Shown here piece by piece: positions 45,024 through 56,086 of a DNA stretch of 64,000 nucleotides. The notes under the pieces are model-generated. The model made no database searches and had not been told where the DNA came from. It saw only the letters and a list, made by a program, of their open reading frames with translations. Made by a program: the position numbers and the translations under genes. How positions within the stretch are numbered: position 1 is the stretch's first letter; every line of letters begins with the position of its first letter. Source of the DNA: Yersinia enterocolitica (GTDB taxonomy: Bacteria; Pseudomonadota; Gammaproteobacteria; Enterobacterales; Enterobacteriaceae); assembly GCA_002082245.2 (NCBI GenBank), contig NBTC02000002.1, forward strand, positions 2,170,001-2,234,000, given 5' to 3'.

Positions 45024-46130
45024 TTAGTGGTCGCTAAAAATAGAACTCTTCAATGACTTATCTTGCTGATGCCGTTCTAACGCCAGTTCAATCAGTGTTG
45101 TGATCAACTCTGTAGAACCGACTCCCGTGGCGCGCCAGAGTTTGGGGTACATACTGATATTAGTGAAACCAGGTAGTGTATTGATTTCATTTATAATAAC
45201 GGTATTTTCTGGCGTTAAAAAGACATCTACCCGTGCCAGACCACGGCATTCAAGCGTACGAAACGCGGCTAATGCTACTGCGCGAATATTGTCGCTGGCT
45301 GCATTGTCTATCACTGCAGGGATAACCACCTGAGCACCGGTTTCATTAATATACTTGGTATCGTAGGAGTAAAATTCATCACTGACGACCACTTCACCAC
45401 ACAGGCTAGCTCGAGGGTTATCATTACCCAGTACCGCACATTCAATCTCGCGCCCAACAATAGCTGATTCAACTAATACCTTATGGTCAAAATCAAACGC
45501 AAGCGTAACAGCCTGCTGGTATTCAGCCGCATTGCGTACTTTACTCACCCCAACCGAGGAGCCTTGATTTGCCGGTTTGATAAATAAAGGTAAGCCAAGT
45601 TTTGCCGTTATCTGCTCAAAACTGTAATTATCTTTATTTGTCCGTGTCAGCGTAATAAAAGGGGCAATATTCAACCCGGCATCACGCAGTAACCGCTTGG
45701 TGAGATCTTTATCCATGCTGACCGCAGATCCCAGCACGCTGGACCCAACGAAGGGGATATTGGCCATGCGCAGCAAGCCTTGCAAAGAACCATCCTCGCC
45801 TAATGTACCGTGTACTATCGGGAAAATAACATCCAGTTGCGCCAATGCTGTGGCATTATCCGCCGCAATCAGTTGCTGGCGCTCTTGACCGGGAATCAAC
45901 GCTACATTTCTGTTTGAGTGATTCAGGGAGATCAGCGCTGGATTCTCTGCATTTAACAAATAGCTGGATGCATCGTTAACATGCCATTTCCCCTGTTTAT
46001 CAATACCCAGTAGCGTGACATCAAACTTTTCCTTATCAATCGCCTCTACGATGTTTTTAGCCGACTGCAACGACACTTCATGCTCAGCCGATTTACCACC
46101 AAAAATCACACCAACCCGCAATTTCGACAC
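45024..46130 (-). CDS. ddlA: D-alanine--D-alanine ligase A
   Basis: ATP-grasp ligase making the D-Ala-D-Ala dipeptide of peptidoglycan. The GTG at 46130 is chosen because AAGGA lies about seven bases upstream and it yields 368 residues (E. coli 364); the frame is open to another GTG at 46157. Family features: [73 protein letters not shown] and [17 protein letters not shown]. Its TAA stop abuts a degenerate dehydratase fragment, so the 3' flank was rearranged. Confidence 0.95.
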   Translation of the reverse strand: MSKLRVGVIFGGKSAEHEVSLQSAKNIVEAIDKEKFDVTLLGIDKQGKWHVNDASSYLLNAENPALISLNHSNRNVALIPGQERQQLIAADNATALAQLDVIFPIVHGTLGEDGSLQGLLRMANIPFVGSSVLGSAVSMDKDLTKRLLRDAGLNIAPFITLTRTNKDNYSFEQITAKLGLPLFIKPANQGSSVGVSKVRNAAEYQQAVTLAFDFDHKVLVESAIVGREIECAVLGNDNPRASLCGEVVVSDEFYSYDTKYINETGAQVVIPAVIDNAASDNIRAVALAAFRTLECRGLARVDVFLTPENTVIINEINTLPGFTNISMYPKLWRATGVGSTELITTLIELALERHQQDKSLKSSIFSDH

Positions 46131-46157
46131 ACAGTATTCCTTCTTAAAATCTGGCAC

Positions 46158-46549
46158 TTAAAGGTGCAACAACCCAGTGAAATCTCACCTCACACTAATA
46201 CAATCTTTGTCTGCTTAACTAATGGTTTTTAAGATTTATACAGAATTTTCTCACTCCGCGACAGGGAATAAACATCATCAATATCAGTATGTAATTCTAT
46301 CGTTGATGAATACCACCCTATTTATTCATATCAAGATAACCACCGCGATGAGTCATAATTATCCTAATCAAAACACCAACTAATTACGTATATAACAGAA
46401 TTGAATACTGTTATTGGTTTTTTTTTGCATTTTGTCATTTATTTTTAATAAAAAACCATTAAATTCGACAAGGTCGAAAAATGTTAGTTATATGATTAAC
46501 CTTCACCTCATAAAATTCATTATTAGATAATGAATGGAAACTATATATT
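46158..46549. other. Divergent intergenic region between ddlA and the GDPD-like gene
   Basis: 392 bp, very AT-rich toward 46400-46500, with T9 and A6 runs (GGTTTTTTTTTGC and AATAAAAAACC) that could bend DNA or bind H-NS. It holds the promoters of both flanking genes. No specific operator was recognised. Confidence 0.5.
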
Positions 46550-47482
46550 ATGCGAAATTATATAATGGCTACCCTACTCCTTTCCGCTACCTTTGTTGTT
46601 AACGCCCAATCTGTTACCCTTGCAGCGCCACAAATTATTGCCCACCGTGCAGGAACGGCTGATGCGCCAGAAAATACCTTACCGGCTATCGATAAAGCAC
46701 TGTCTAATGGTGCTGACGCCATATGGATTACATTACAACTATCGAAAGATAATATTCCGGTATTGTATCGCCCTATAGACCTCAAAGAGTTGACAGATAA
46801 GTCCGGTACCATCTCAGGTTATACTGCACAACAACTGGCTAAAGTGGATGCGAGCGTTGCCTATGATAAGAAACATTATATTCAACCGAAGGCTGGCACA
46901 CACACAGGTATTCCCACACTTGATGAAGTGCTGAAGAAGTATCCTGACACGACATTCTATCTGGACATTAAATCGCCCGATGCCGACCCAATAACCTTTG
47001 CCAAAGCCCTAAAAGAGACGCTTACCGCAACCAGCAAAGGAGAAAAAGATCGCTTCGTACGTACCCGAGTTTACTCTACGGATGATAACTATCTGGAAGC
47101 ACTGGATAAAGTGAATGAAACCAGTGATATCTCACATAAAATCAATCGATTTGAAAGCCGCAACTTTACTCGGACTCAATTAGCTAATATTACGATGGAT
47201 CATAAATGTGAATTGCCAGCAGATAATAAAGAACGTTGGTATGGTTTAGAGTTACATCGAAAAGTACAAGTGGTAGAAAAATACACGTTGGGCGAAGGGC
47301 GTTCTGATGCAGTATTAAGTTGGGATAAAGAGGCGATGGATTGTTTTAGAAGGAATACCAACGCACATATTATTTTCTTCGGCATCAATACTCCCGAAGA
47401 TTATAAAAAAGCGAGGGAATTACAGGCAAATGGAGTTATGGTTGATTCTCCTGCACTTTTTAAAAGTATAGTGAGTAAGTAA
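46550..47482 (+). CDS. Secreted glycerophosphodiester phosphodiesterase-fold protein with altered active site
   Basis: A 310-residue protein with a signal peptide (MRNYIMATLLLSATFVVNA, cleavage after VNA; an ATG at 46565 is an alternative start). The GDPD fold is shown by IIAHRAGTADAPENTLPAIDKAL, GADAIWITLQLSKDNIPVLYRP and FYLDIKSPD. In active enzymes such as GlpQ the second segment carries Glu-x-Asp metal ligands and a catalytic His (LEQDLVMTKDD..VVLHD). Here these positions are Trp, Thr and Tyr, while the first HR and PENT are kept. It may be a pseudoenzyme or have other chemistry. It is monocistronic, in an AT-rich context, with a hairpin after it. Confidence 0.82.
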   Translation: MRNYIMATLLLSATFVVNAQSVTLAAPQIIAHRAGTADAPENTLPAIDKALSNGADAIWITLQLSKDNIPVLYRPIDLKELTDKSGTISGYTAQQLAKVDASVAYDKKHYIQPKAGTHTGIPTLDEVLKKYPDTTFYLDIKSPDADPITFAKALKETLTATSKGEKDRFVRTRVYSTDDNYLEALDKVNETSDISHKINRFESRNFTRTQLANITMDHKCELPADNKERWYGLELHRKVQVVEKYTLGEGRSDAVLSWDKEAMDCFRRNTNAHIIFFGINTPEDYKKARELQANGVMVDSPALFKSIVSK

Positions 47483-47590
47483 GAATAAATAAGTAAAGAA
47501 CAACCACAATGGTATAGACGTAAATCAGAAAATGAAAAACAGCATTATCGACGTAGACTAATCAGCCACGAATAGCACTAAAGCGTAAAT

Positions 47591-47624
47591 ACCCCCCTGG
47601 TCAACACTGAGTTGGCTGGGGGGT
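47591..47624 (+). terminator. Hairpin terminator after the GDPD-like gene
   Basis: Stem ACCCCCC/GGGGGGT (47591-47597 with 47618-47624) with inner GTCAAC/GTTGGC pairing. It lies 108 bp past the GDPD-like stop and before the convergent nqrM end. The T-run is weak, so it may serve both directions. Confidence 0.6.
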
Positions 47625-47707
47625 TATGTCTAAATTTGCTTGTCGTGCATATAACCACGTTTTATACAGAATGCTCGGCATTAAAGCATCGTAATCTATA
47701 ACACATC

Positions 47708-47935
47708 TTATAGGATACGGTATTGATCCAATTTTTTCTGGCGAGCGGCTTCCTTAGCCAAGCGCTTCTTACGAGAATCACAAGGCTCAGGGCAATCACA
47801 TACTTTCTCCATCCCCAAACCCGTTATTCCTCCGCAACTGCCCTGTAAGGTTTTACGTTTTACGATATAACCTAACGACATCCCGCCGATGGCCAATAGA
47901 AAAAAGACAAAGGATGCGATAAAAACAGTCAACAT
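47708..47935 (-). CDS. nqrM: Na+-NQR maturation factor NqrM
   Basis: A small membrane-anchored protein (75 residues from the ATG at 47935, preceded by AGGAGAGG) needed for assembly of the Na+-translocating NADH:quinone reductase, apparently by delivering iron to the NqrD/E site. One membrane helix (MLTVFIASFVFFLLAIGGMSLGYI) is followed by a cysteine-rich part: CGG at residue 34, then CDCPEPC, four Cys in total. It lies last in the nqr-apbE operon, immediately after apbE. Confidence 0.93.
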   Translation of the reverse strand: MLTVFIASFVFFLLAIGGMSLGYIVKRKTLQGSCGGITGLGMEKVCDCPEPCDSRKKRLAKEAARQKKLDQYRIL

Positions 47936-47946
47936 ATCCTCTCCTA

Positions 47947-48969
47947 TCAAGGCCGTTTTTGCAGATAAGGTTTGAACGCATCAGAATAGCGTTCCTCAAA
48001 ACCTTCATCGGTTTTTACTATCATAAACACTGGAATACCCAGTAAATTAGCGAGTGCCATCCCTCTTTCTGGCCCAAGGACATCTAACCCAGTCGACAGT
48101 CCATCTGCGGTCATACAGCTTGGGTCCAAAACAGTAATTGAGACTAATCGGTGGTTAATTGGTCGGCCAGTATCCGGGTCAATCGTATGTGAGTAACGCA
48201 CACCATTCTGTTCAAAGTAATTACGATAATCCCCTGAGGTTGCTATTGCCATACGTCCAGGTTCGATAACCTCTTGAGCACTTTGCGCAGAACCTGCGAC
48301 AGGTTTTTCTATCGCAATGCGCCAAGGTTTATTTTCCCCATTATTGCCACGAGTCCGTACTTCCCCTCCGATATCAACCATATAGTTGGTGATATTTTGC
48401 GTTTCCAGATATTCGGCTACAACATCGACCCCATATCCCTTGGCAATAGAGGATAGATCAACATACAACTCAGGGATCCGTTTGAGCAAGGCACCATTTT
48501 CTACGGCCAGATTATTAATACCGACCCATGCCCGACGTTTGGCAATTTCAGCCTCAGTAGGAACAACATCTGGCCGCCCTTCAGGACCAAAGCCCCATAA
48601 GTTAACCAAAGGTCCGACGGTGACATCCAGCGCCCCATCGGTCAGGCGATTAATGCGAATAGCCTCACGCACGACTTTAGCCGTCGCCGCTGAAACCGCG
48701 AAAGGTGTATTCACGGCACGACTTTGATTGAAGCGACTCAATTCAGAGTCGGGCCGATATGTCGACATCTGGTCATTAACCTGTTCCAACTCGCGGTCTA
48801 TTTCCTGCTGTAACTTCTCTGGGCTGGGTGTGGATGAGTCACTCATATACTTAATTGAATATGAAGTTCCCATGGTTTTACCTTCGAGATTAACTTGCTC
48901 AGGACCACATCCTGTGAGCAGCAAAATCCCCACCACTGCCATGAACCAATGTGTTATCTGTTTCTGCAC
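47947..48969 (-). CDS. apbE: FAD:protein FMN transferase ApbE
   Basis: A lipoprotein enzyme that links FMN covalently to Thr of NqrB and NqrC. The lipobox is LLLTGCG near residue 21, so the mature protein is attached to the membrane on the periplasmic side. The 340 residues contain TMGTSYSIKY, VTVGPLVNLWGFGP, LSSIAKGYGVD and YSHTIDPDTGRPI with SCMTADGLST, the Mg-FAD site residues of the family. It follows nqrF by 39 bp, and the target motifs SGAT are present in nqrB and nqrC in the same operon. Confidence 0.96.
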   Translation of the reverse strand: MQKQITHWFMAVVGILLLTGCGPEQVNLEGKTMGTSYSIKYMSDSSTPSPEKLQQEIDRELEQVNDQMSTYRPDSELSRFNQSRAVNTPFAVSAATAKVVREAIRINRLTDGALDVTVGPLVNLWGFGPEGRPDVVPTEAEIAKRRAWVGINNLAVENGALLKRIPELYVDLSSIAKGYGVDVVAEYLETQNITNYMVDIGGEVRTRGNNGENKPWRIAIEKPVAGSAQSAQEVIEPGRMAIATSGDYRNYFEQNGVRYSHTIDPDTGRPINHRLVSITVLDPSCMTADGLSTGLDVLGPERGMALANLLGIPVFMIVKTDEGFEERYSDAFKPYLQKRP

Positions 48970-49008
48970 AATATCCCCAATTGCAGTAAAAAGCCGTGTA
49001 ATGGCAAA

Positions 49009-50232
49009 TCAGCCACCAAAATCATCAAGCATAATATTGTCGTCTTCCACACCGAGATCCTTCAGCATCTTGATAACTGCCGCATTCATCATCGGAGGGC
49101 CACACATATAGAATTCACAATCTTCCGGTGCCGGATGATTTTTAAGGTAATTTTCTAACAACACGTTATGAATGAAGCCGGTATATCCCGTCCAATTATC
49201 TTCCGGCTGTGGGTCTGATAATGCAACGTGCCAACGGAAATTATCATTCTCAGCCTGTAACTGGTCAAAATCTTCTTCATAGAACATTTCACGCCGTGAA
49301 CGCGCACCATACCAAAAACTGATTTTACGCTTCGAATGTAGCCGCTTAAGCTGATCAAAAATATGCGAGCGCATCGGTGCCATACCCGCCCCTCCGCCAA
49401 TAAAGACCATCTCGGCATCGGTATCTTTGGCAAAAAACTCACCAAATGGACCAGAGATAGTCACCTTATCACCGGGTTTTAGTGACCAGATATAAGAGGA
49501 CATAATACCTGGCGGTGCATCAGGAACTGACGGTGGTGGCGTGGCAATACGCACGTTAAGCATGATAATGCCACGCTCTTCCGGGTAGTTTGCCATCGAG
49601 TAGGCACGCACCGTTGGTTCAACGACCACTGACTCGAACCGGAACAGATTGAATTTATCCCAATCACCGCGATATTCATCAGGCACATCGAAGTCCGCGT
49701 ATTTAACAGTATGCGGTTCGGCCTCTATTTGGATAAAACCACCGGCACGGAATGGCACCACTTCACCATCTGGAATCTTCAGTTTCAGTTCTTTGATAAA
49801 TGTGGCTTTATTATCATTAGAGATAACTTCACACTCCCACTTTTTCACCCCAAAGATTTCTTCTGGCAATTCAATTTTCAGATTTTGCTTAACGCTAACC
49901 TGGCAAGCTAACCGGCAGCCTTCTTTCGCTTCACGCTTTGAGATATGTGAAAGTTCCGTCGGCAGGATATCCCCGCCACCTTCTTTAATTGTCACGCGGC
50001 ACTGCCCGCAGGAACCGCCACCACCACAAGCTGAAGAAACGAAAATACCTTGGCTGGAAAGCATGTTGAGCAGCTTATCCCCTGCCGGAGCGGTAAAACT
50101 TTTGTCCGCATCATCATTAACATCAACGGTAATATCACCGGTATTCACCAATTTTGATTTGGCAAATAGAATCATCACCGTCAATGCCAGTACGATGAGG
50201 GTGAACATCACTACGCCCAGAATTATTTCCAT
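49009..50232 (-). CDS. nqrF: Na+-NQR subunit F (NADH dehydrogenase, 2Fe-2S, FAD)
   Basis: The electron entry subunit of the sodium pump. One N-terminal membrane helix ([24 protein letters not shown]) anchors a cytoplasmic ferredoxin domain with cluster ligands [10 protein letters not shown] plus a later Cys in [10 protein letters not shown] ferredoxin-reductase domain follows with FAD motif [11 protein letters not shown] and GPFGEFF and the NADH motif [16 protein letters not shown]. The C-terminus [15 protein letters not shown] and the aromatic-less end DDFGG are typical. Length 407 as in Vibrio. Confidence 0.98.
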   Translation of the reverse strand: MEIILGVVMFTLIVLALTVMILFAKSKLVNTGDITVDVNDDADKSFTAPAGDKLLNMLSSQGIFVSSACGGGGSCGQCRVTIKEGGGDILPTELSHISKREAKEGCRLACQVSVKQNLKIELPEEIFGVKKWECEVISNDNKATFIKELKLKIPDGEVVPFRAGGFIQIEAEPHTVKYADFDVPDEYRGDWDKFNLFRFESVVVEPTVRAYSMANYPEERGIIMLNVRIATPPPSVPDAPPGIMSSYIWSLKPGDKVTISGPFGEFFAKDTDAEMVFIGGGAGMAPMRSHIFDQLKRLHSKRKISFWYGARSRREMFYEEDFDQLQAENDNFRWHVALSDPQPEDNWTGYTGFIHNVLLENYLKNHPAPEDCEFYMCGPPMMNAAVIKMLKDLGVEDDNIMLDDFGG

Positions 50233-50247
50233 GAATTATTCCTGCCT

Positions 50248-50844
50248 TTATAAATTCACACCGGAGAAAGACATAAACCCTAAGGCCATCAATCCGGTTG
50301 TGATAAAGGTGATCCCTAACCCCTGTAAGCCCGCAGGCACATTGGCATATTTCATTTTTTCGCGAATACCTGCGAGGGCCACAATCGCCAGCATCCAACC
50401 GATACCCGAACCAAAGCCATAAACGATGGACTCAGGGAAGTTGTAATCTCGTTGCGCCATAAAGGAGACGCCGCCGAAGATGGCGCAGTTGACGGTGATC
50501 AGTGGCAGGAAAATACCCAATGCGTTATAAAGTGCCGGGAAATAGCGATCGAGAATCATCTCCAACACCTGCACTATGGCAGCAATAACACCAATAAAGG
50601 TGATGAAGTTGAGGAAACTAAGATCAACCCCTTCAACCAATGCGCCATCACGCAGCACCAGGTTATAAACCAGATTATTCGCAGGTACTGAGATACCCAA
50701 TACCACCGTTACCGCGATACCAAGGCCAAAGGCAGTCGACACTTTCTTGGAAACAGCGAGGAAAGTACACATCCCCAAAAAGAATGCTAACGCCATATTC
50801 TCCACAAACACCGCGCGGACAAACAGACTGATGTAATGTTCCAT
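50248..50844 (-). CDS. nqrE: Na+-NQR subunit E
   Basis: A six-helix membrane subunit, 198 residues, from the ATG at 50844 ([26 protein letters not shown] upstream, within the end of nqrD). It pairs with NqrD to hold an iron centre between them; conserved Cys are seen in [11 protein letters not shown] and VNCAIFGG. It belongs to the RnfA/NqrE family. Position between nqrD and nqrF leaves little doubt over Rnf. Confidence 0.97.
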   Translation of the reverse strand: MEHYISLFVRAVFVENMALAFFLGMCTFLAVSKKVSTAFGLGIAVTVVLGISVPANNLVYNLVLRDGALVEGVDLSFLNFITFIGVIAAIVQVLEMILDRYFPALYNALGIFLPLITVNCAIFGGVSFMAQRDYNFPESIVYGFGSGIGWMLAIVALAGIREKMKYANVPAGLQGLGITFITTGLMALGFMSFSGVNL

Positions 50845-50850
50845 CGTCAA

Positions 50851-51480
50851 TTACTCCTTCTCAATCTGCGCAGGTTTCAGGGTACGTAGACCCCAAATCA
50901 GCAAACCAATGATAAAGAATGCGCTTGGTGCCAACAGGAACAATCCGTTCGGCTGATACCACCCGCCGTTCTGGACGGTTTCAAATACTGTTACTCCAAA
51001 TAATTTGCCGGAGCCAATCAGTTCGCGAACAAAACCCACCAACACCAGCACTACGCCGTAACCCAAACCATTACCAATACCATCCATAAAGCTTTCAATC
51101 GGCGGCGATTTCATCGCATAAGCTTCAGCACGCCCCATCACAATACAGTTAGTAATAATCAGGCCGACAAATACGGATAGCTGTTTGGATATCTCATAGG
51201 CATAAGCCCGTAAGATCTGATCGACCACAATCACCAGCGAGGCAATAATCACCATCTGAACAATGATGCGCACGCTGTTTGGAATATGATTGCGAATCAG
51301 TGAGATAAAGAAACTGGAGAACGCCGTTACCAAGGTAACGGCCAGCGTCATCACTAATGCGGTTTCCAGCTTGGTGGTCACCGCCAGCGCGGAACAAACG
51401 CCAAGGATCTGTAAGGCTATCGGGTTGTTATCAAATAACGGCCCAAATAAAACCCGTTTAATCTCTTTGCTATCAGCCAT
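50851..51480 (-). CDS. nqrD: Na+-NQR subunit D
   Basis: A membrane subunit of 209 residues with six helices, RnfE/NqrD family, partner of NqrE around the shared iron site. Conserved features are [29 protein letters not shown] and [17 protein letters not shown]. The start overlaps the end of nqrC by 8 bp. Confidence 0.97.
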   Translation of the reverse strand: MADSKEIKRVLFGPLFDNNPIALQILGVCSALAVTTKLETALVMTLAVTLVTAFSSFFISLIRNHIPNSVRIIVQMVIIASLVIVVDQILRAYAYEISKQLSVFVGLIITNCIVMGRAEAYAMKSPPIESFMDGIGNGLGYGVVLVLVGFVRELIGSGKLFGVTVFETVQNGGWYQPNGLFLLAPSAFFIIGLLIWGLRTLKPAQIEKE

Positions 51481-52273
51481 TTTTTAACGCTCCTTCGCGC
51501 ACTTTTTTCAGGAACGGGCCAAAGCCGTTTTCACCGAGCCAAAAATCAAAGCTGTTTTGCACCCCATTAGAGGTCAAGGTTGCACCTGACAGACCATCGA
51601 TCGCATGAGGATCATTAGCCGGTGCGCGCCCTTTAACAATCCGAATAGCCGGTTGGCCTTGCTCGTCAAATAGCCGCTTACCAATCCATTGATTACGCCA
51701 AATTGGGTTCTCAACCTCGCCTCCCAGCCCTGGGGTCTCACCCTGATCGTAGTAGGTGATACCACGCACCGTTTTGCCGTCAGTGTCGATGGCAACAAAG
51801 GCATACATCATTGACCACAGACCGGAGCCATAAACAGGGAGAACTATCTTGTTGATTTGCCCGCTTTCACCACGTACCAGATAAATTTCAACGACATTCG
51901 CGCGCCGGCGGATGCCAGCAATATCCTGTGCGGGCGTCAGGGCAATGCTCATTTGGTCACTACGCAGTGCCTGAGCACGATCAAAGGTTGCCGGATCTTG
52001 TTGAATAAACGCACCGCTTTGCAAATCCAGCAGCCGTGGTTCAATGCGCAGCGCAAATTCCCGCTGAACGTCTTCTGCCGGCATTCTTGGTTGCAACAAA
52101 CCCGCCACCGCTAGAATATTGCGCTGTTTGTCTAATAGCCGTTGCTCCTGCTGCTTGGCTTTCAAACCAACAGCCGCACCAGAAACCACCACAGAACACA
52201 CCAGACAGAGCACAATTACCACCAGCAACGTTTTGCTGATGCTGTCATTATTTCTTGGTTTATCACTCGCCAC
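51473..52273 (-). CDS. nqrC: Na+-NQR subunit C (covalent FMN)
   Basis: A subunit with one N-terminal membrane helix ([26 protein letters not shown]) and a periplasmic FMN domain. The FMN-attachment motif is [12 protein letters not shown] near residue 240 (Thr of SGAT), the substrate of ApbE. The start is the GTG at 52273 with GGAGG seven bases upstream, giving 266 residues; the open frame to 52330 would overlap nqrB further. It overlaps nqrB by 11 bp. Confidence 0.96.
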   Translation of the reverse strand: MASDKPRNNDSISKTLLVVIVLCLVCSVVVSGAAVGLKAKQQEQRLLDKQRNILAVAGLLQPRMPAEDVQREFALRIEPRLLDLQSGAFIQQDPATFDRAQALRSDQMSIALTPAQDIAGIRRRANVVEIYLVRGESGQINKIVLPVYGSGLWSMMYAFVAIDTDGKTVRGITYYDQGETPGLGGEVENPIWRNQWIGKRLFDEQGQPAIRIVKGRAPANDPHAIDGLSGATLTSNGVQNSFDFWLGENGFGPFLKKVREGALKNG

Positions 52274-53504
52274 GCGCTTTCCTCCGCTTGATGTTGGCCT
52301 GAACAACCACATAGTCAAACAGCGGTGCAAACAGGTTGGCGAACAGGATCGCCAGCATCATTCCTTCGGGATAAGCTGGATTAGCGACGCGGATTAACAC
52401 ACACATCGCACCAATCAAGCCGCCATACCACCATTTCCCTTTATTGGTAAAGGAAGCCGACACTGGGTCGGTCGCCATAAAGATCATCCCGAAAGCGAAA
52501 CCACCGAGTACCAGATGCCAATACCACGGCATGGCAAATAACGGATTGGTAGTGGAACCAACCCAGTTAAATAGGTAGGCCGTAGCAATCATGCCAATCA
52601 TGACCCCAGCCACAATCCGCCACGAGGCGATGCGGCCGAAAAGAATAATGGCACCGCCAATCAGGATCATCAGCGTAGAGACCTCGCCAATAGATCCGGG
52701 AATATTACCGAGGAAAGCATCCATCCACGTAATAGGCTGATTAGTAATGGTATTAACCAAACTGTGGCTACCGTTGACACTCCATTGTGACAATGGAGTT
52801 GCACCAGAAAAACCATCAGCGGCAGTCCACACCAAATCACCGGATATCTGTGCCGGATAAGCAAAGAATAGGAAAGCACGCCCAGCCAGTGCCGGGTTGA
52901 GGAAGTTACGCCCAGTGCCACCAAAAATCTCTTTACCAATAACCACACCGAAAGAGATCCCAAGTGCTGCTTGCCATAATGGCAATGTGGGAGGGACTAT
53001 CAGGGCAAACAGAATCGAGGTGACAAAGAAACCTTCGTTGATTTCATGCTTGCGGACAATAGAGAATACCACTTCCCAAAAACCACCGACCACAAACACA
53101 ACGGCATAGATAGGCAGAAAATAAACCGCCCCCAGCACCATTTTGCTTGCCCAGCCAGCATCTGGAGCCAATGACGCCCCTAGCATTTGTGCCAACCAGT
53201 AATGCCAGTCACTGGCTATAACCTGTTGCAGTTCCGCGCCACTGTAGAGTTGGTTTAGCGCCGGGATGGCCTGTAGCCCTACGTTATACATGCCCCAGAA
53301 CATGGCTGGGAATACCGCCAGCCATACCAGAATCATCATCCTTTTCAGGTCGATTGCATCTCGTACATGGGAAGCACCCGGTGTTACTTTGCCCTGCGTA
53401 TAGAAAATAGTGGCTGCGGCTTCATATAGCGGATAGTACTTCTCTAATTTGCCACCCGCTTCAAAGTGGTGCTCTATTTTCTCAAGAAAATTTTTCAGGC
53501 CCAT
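52263..53504 (-). CDS. nqrB: Na+-NQR subunit B (covalent FMN, quinone/Na+ path)
   Basis: The main membrane subunit, 413 residues with about ten helices. The FMN-attachment motif is [11 protein letters not shown] (Thr of SGAT, near residue 237). Conserved blocks are [19 protein letters not shown] at the start, [20 protein letters not shown] and [16 protein letters not shown]. It belongs to the RnfD/NqrB family and starts 3 bp after nqrA. Confidence 0.98.
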   Translation of the reverse strand: MGLKNFLEKIEHHFEAGGKLEKYYPLYEAAATIFYTQGKVTPGASHVRDAIDLKRMMILVWLAVFPAMFWGMYNVGLQAIPALNQLYSGAELQQVIASDWHYWLAQMLGASLAPDAGWASKMVLGAVYFLPIYAVVFVVGGFWEVVFSIVRKHEINEGFFVTSILFALIVPPTLPLWQAALGISFGVVIGKEIFGGTGRNFLNPALAGRAFLFFAYPAQISGDLVWTAADGFSGATPLSQWSVNGSHSLVNTITNQPITWMDAFLGNIPGSIGEVSTLMILIGGAIILFGRIASWRIVAGVMIGMIATAYLFNWVGSTTNPLFAMPWYWHLVLGGFAFGMIFMATDPVSASFTNKGKWWYGGLIGAMCVLIRVANPAYPEGMMLAILFANLFAPLFDYVVVQANIKRRKARGE

Positions 53505-53507
53505 CAG

Positions 53508-54851
53508 TTATCCTTCCTGCTCAATCTGGGTCAATATGTCGCGCAGTGCCGGACCGTATTCGTACTTACCGGGGCAGACAAATGTACATAAAGCCAAATC
53601 TTCTTCATCTAACTCCAGGCACCCTAGCGCTTGCGCGCTGTCGGTATCACCGGATAACAGATCACGCAACAAATGGGTTGCCAGGATATCCAGTGGCATC
53701 ACCCGCTCATAGTTGCCAATAGGCACCATAGCGCGCTCCCCGCCGTGCATGTCGGTTGAGAAAGCAAACAGTTTGCGTTTGAAGAAATGGCCCAGCGTGG
53801 TGCGGGTGATCGAATATTTATCGCGACCTGGCATTACCCAACCAAATAGTTCTTTTTCTCGCCCTTCGCGGATAACCGATACTTGCTGGTGGAAACGGCC
53901 CAAATAACCATGAGTTGCGGAGAAAGCCGTGCCGCTGAGGACTGAACCAGAGATAATACGGTTCTCCCCCTCTTTTAACTTAGCCGCGGTTAATTCAGCC
54001 AGGCTGGCACCCAAACGGGTACGCACTAATACCGGTTGATTTACCTGTGGACCCGCCAGCGCAACGATGCGGTCAGTACAGAGTTCACCACGGGTAAATA
54101 ATTTACCGATAGCAATCACATCCTGATAACCCACATGCCACACCATTTTACGCAAGCTCACCGGTTCAAGAAAATGGATGTGGGTACCAACCAGACCCGC
54201 AGGATGGGGGCCGGAGAATTCATTATAAGTTATCTGGGCATTAGAATGGTTGGCAACCACCTGCCCCGGGGCATGGCCCACATGCACCTTGCCTTCAGTT
54301 AGACGCGTAAGAACAGTTAAACCGTGCTTAAAGGCGTCTGACTCAGTGGCAATAATGACCTGCGGATTGGCTGCCAGCGGTTGGGTATCCATTGCACTGA
54401 CAAAAATAGCGCGTGGGCGACTACTAGGAACAGGGGTTTTACTAAACGGGCGGGTTCTGAATGCGGTCCATAAACCAGACGCCAGTAATAGGCTTTGCAC
54501 CTGTTCATTGCTCAGATGATTAAGGTCCGCTGCATCATAGTGTGGGAAAGGTACTTGCTCATCCCCTTCAATCTCTATCACAACAGATTGTAGCACCCGG
54601 CGTTCACCACGATTAATAGCGCTAATTCTGCCACTGGCGAACGCAGTAAAGGTCACCCCTGGATTTTTTTTATCTTCAAAGAGCGCCTGGCCTTTCTTAA
54701 CCCAATCACCTTCTTGCACCAACATTGAGGGGCGCATGCCCACATACTCTTCACCGAGCAGAGCCACATGACGAATAGCAGGACCATCCTCTATCACCTG
54801 CACAGGTGCTCCGGCGATGGGTAGGTCGAGTCCTTTCTTTATTTTAATCAT
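53508..54851 (-). CDS. nqrA: Na+-NQR subunit A
   Basis: The first gene of the operon: a cytoplasmic peripheral subunit of 447 residues without cofactor, related to RnfC but lacking its Fe-S motifs. The start [18 protein letters not shown] is diagnostic. Later blocks include [26 protein letters not shown] and [19 protein letters not shown]. The operon nqrABCDEF-apbE-nqrM is tightly packed, with gaps below 45 bp. Confidence 0.97.
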   Translation of the reverse strand: MIKIKKGLDLPIAGAPVQVIEDGPAIRHVALLGEEYVGMRPSMLVQEGDWVKKGQALFEDKKNPGVTFTAFASGRISAINRGERRVLQSVVIEIEGDEQVPFPHYDAADLNHLSNEQVQSLLLASGLWTAFRTRPFSKTPVPSSRPRAIFVSAMDTQPLAANPQVIIATESDAFKHGLTVLTRLTEGKVHVGHAPGQVVANHSNAQITYNEFSGPHPAGLVGTHIHFLEPVSLRKMVWHVGYQDVIAIGKLFTRGELCTDRIVALAGPQVNQPVLVRTRLGASLAELTAAKLKEGENRIISGSVLSGTAFSATHGYLGRFHQQVSVIREGREKELFGWVMPGRDKYSITRTTLGHFFKRKLFAFSTDMHGGERAMVPIGNYERVMPLDILATHLLRDLLSGDTDSAQALGCLELDEEDLALCTFVCPGKYEYGPALRDILTQIEQEG

Positions 54852-55330
54852 AGGTTTGAGCGACTTTATTAGTTATATCAAATGCTGTACTTAGCCCAGA
54901 GCGTACAGCCACATAAAGATAAGATACTTTCATGGTTCAGTTAAACGACGGTTTAATACCCAGTCAATTAGATCAACATAAACGCTAATTGAAAGCATCG
55001 CGGTAATGAGTACTGATACCCACATTGAATGATTTCAGGGTAAAATGGCTGTTATAACGATTACATGTGCAAGCCATCAGCAGTGGACGATTTTAGCATT
55101 TTCATTCCGCACTGTCTGACAAATGCAGTGACCTGGGTCAAGCAAACACGAATATTTTACGGCTAATTTATCTATCCACTCGGTAAAACCGTATCGTTAA
55201 TTCATGTTTACCGACTTTGTGGTTATTTTATACAAAACATATATTGCTAAAATTTTTCCGACTGATAATCTGCGCCTATAAATCGAAAAATGCAGTGGCA
55301 TAATTTACATAATATAAGTAGGAATAATAA
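54852..55330. other. Divergent intergenic region between nqrA and dpaA
   Basis: 479 bp with the nqr operon promoter on one strand and the dpaA promoter on the other. A short inverted repeat TTAAAC-GACG-GTTTAA lies at 54941-54956, about 95 bp upstream of nqrA, and could be an operator. Otherwise no known site or repeat was recognised. Confidence 0.5.
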
Positions 55331-56086
55331 ATGGGCAAAATCGCACGGTTGTTTGCGATGCTTACGTTTGTGGTGATAATTGGTTTGCCTGCGGTATCCT
55401 TCACCAGCTCAGCCAGTGAGCCTGTGGCAGTATCCAAAGAGCTAAAACAACAATTACTCGGGTCATCGGTCTATATTCAGATTTTCAAAGAAGAACGTAC
55501 CCTGGAATTATACGCCAGGCTACAAGGTGAATATCGTTTAGTGCAAAGCTATCGCATCTGTGAATTTTCAGGTGGCCTTGGCCCAAAACGCCGTGAAGGG
55601 GATTTTAAAAGCCCGGAAGGTTTTTACAGTATTGATATGCGCCATTTAAAACCTGACAGTAAGTTTTATCGGGCAATCAATATTGGCTTCCCAAATGATT
55701 ATGATAAGTCGCAGGGTTATTCAGGGAAATATCTGATGATCCACGGCGCTTGCAAATCAATCGGCTGTTATGCAATGACCGATGCCTATATGGACGAGAT
55801 ATTTAACTACGTGCAAACGGCATTTATCTTTGGTCAGGAAAAAGTGGATATCAGTATCTATCCATTCCGTATGACTGAACAAAATATGCAACGCCACCGT
55901 AACTCGTCGGATTACAGCTTCTGGCGGCAATTACAGCCGGGATATGCCTATTTTACCAAAAACCGGATGCCCCCATCCGTTGCAGTGATCAACGGGCAGT
56001 ATGTACTCAGCCGCCCGCCAGTCTCCAATGCACCGGTATCGCAATATGCGCTCACCAAATCAAATTCGCTCACCAAAACAGAATAA
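55331..56086 (+). CDS. dpaA: Peptidoglycan meso-DAP protein amidase DpaA (LdtF/YafK)
   Basis: A periplasmic YkuD-fold protein of 251 residues. A signal peptide is visible ([25 protein letters not shown]). The YkuD catalytic block is [16 protein letters not shown], giving His, Ser and the catalytic Cys in HGxxxSxGC. In E. coli this enzyme cuts Braun lipoprotein off peptidoglycan rather than forming crosslinks. [16 protein letters not shown] is the conserved substrate-loop segment. Its 3' end overlaps the convergent yafJ gene by 27 bp, so the two mRNAs are complementary there. Confidence 0.92.
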   Translation: MGKIARLFAMLTFVVIIGLPAVSFTSSASEPVAVSKELKQQLLGSSVYIQIFKEERTLELYARLQGEYRLVQSYRICEFSGGLGPKRREGDFKSPEGFYSIDMRHLKPDSKFYRAINIGFPNDYDKSQGYSGKYLMIHGACKSIGCYAMTDAYMDEIFNYVQTAFIFGQEKVDISIYPFRMTEQNMQRHRNSSDYSFWRQLQPGYAYFTKNRMPPSVAVINGQYVLSRPPVSNAPVSQYALTKSNSLTKTE

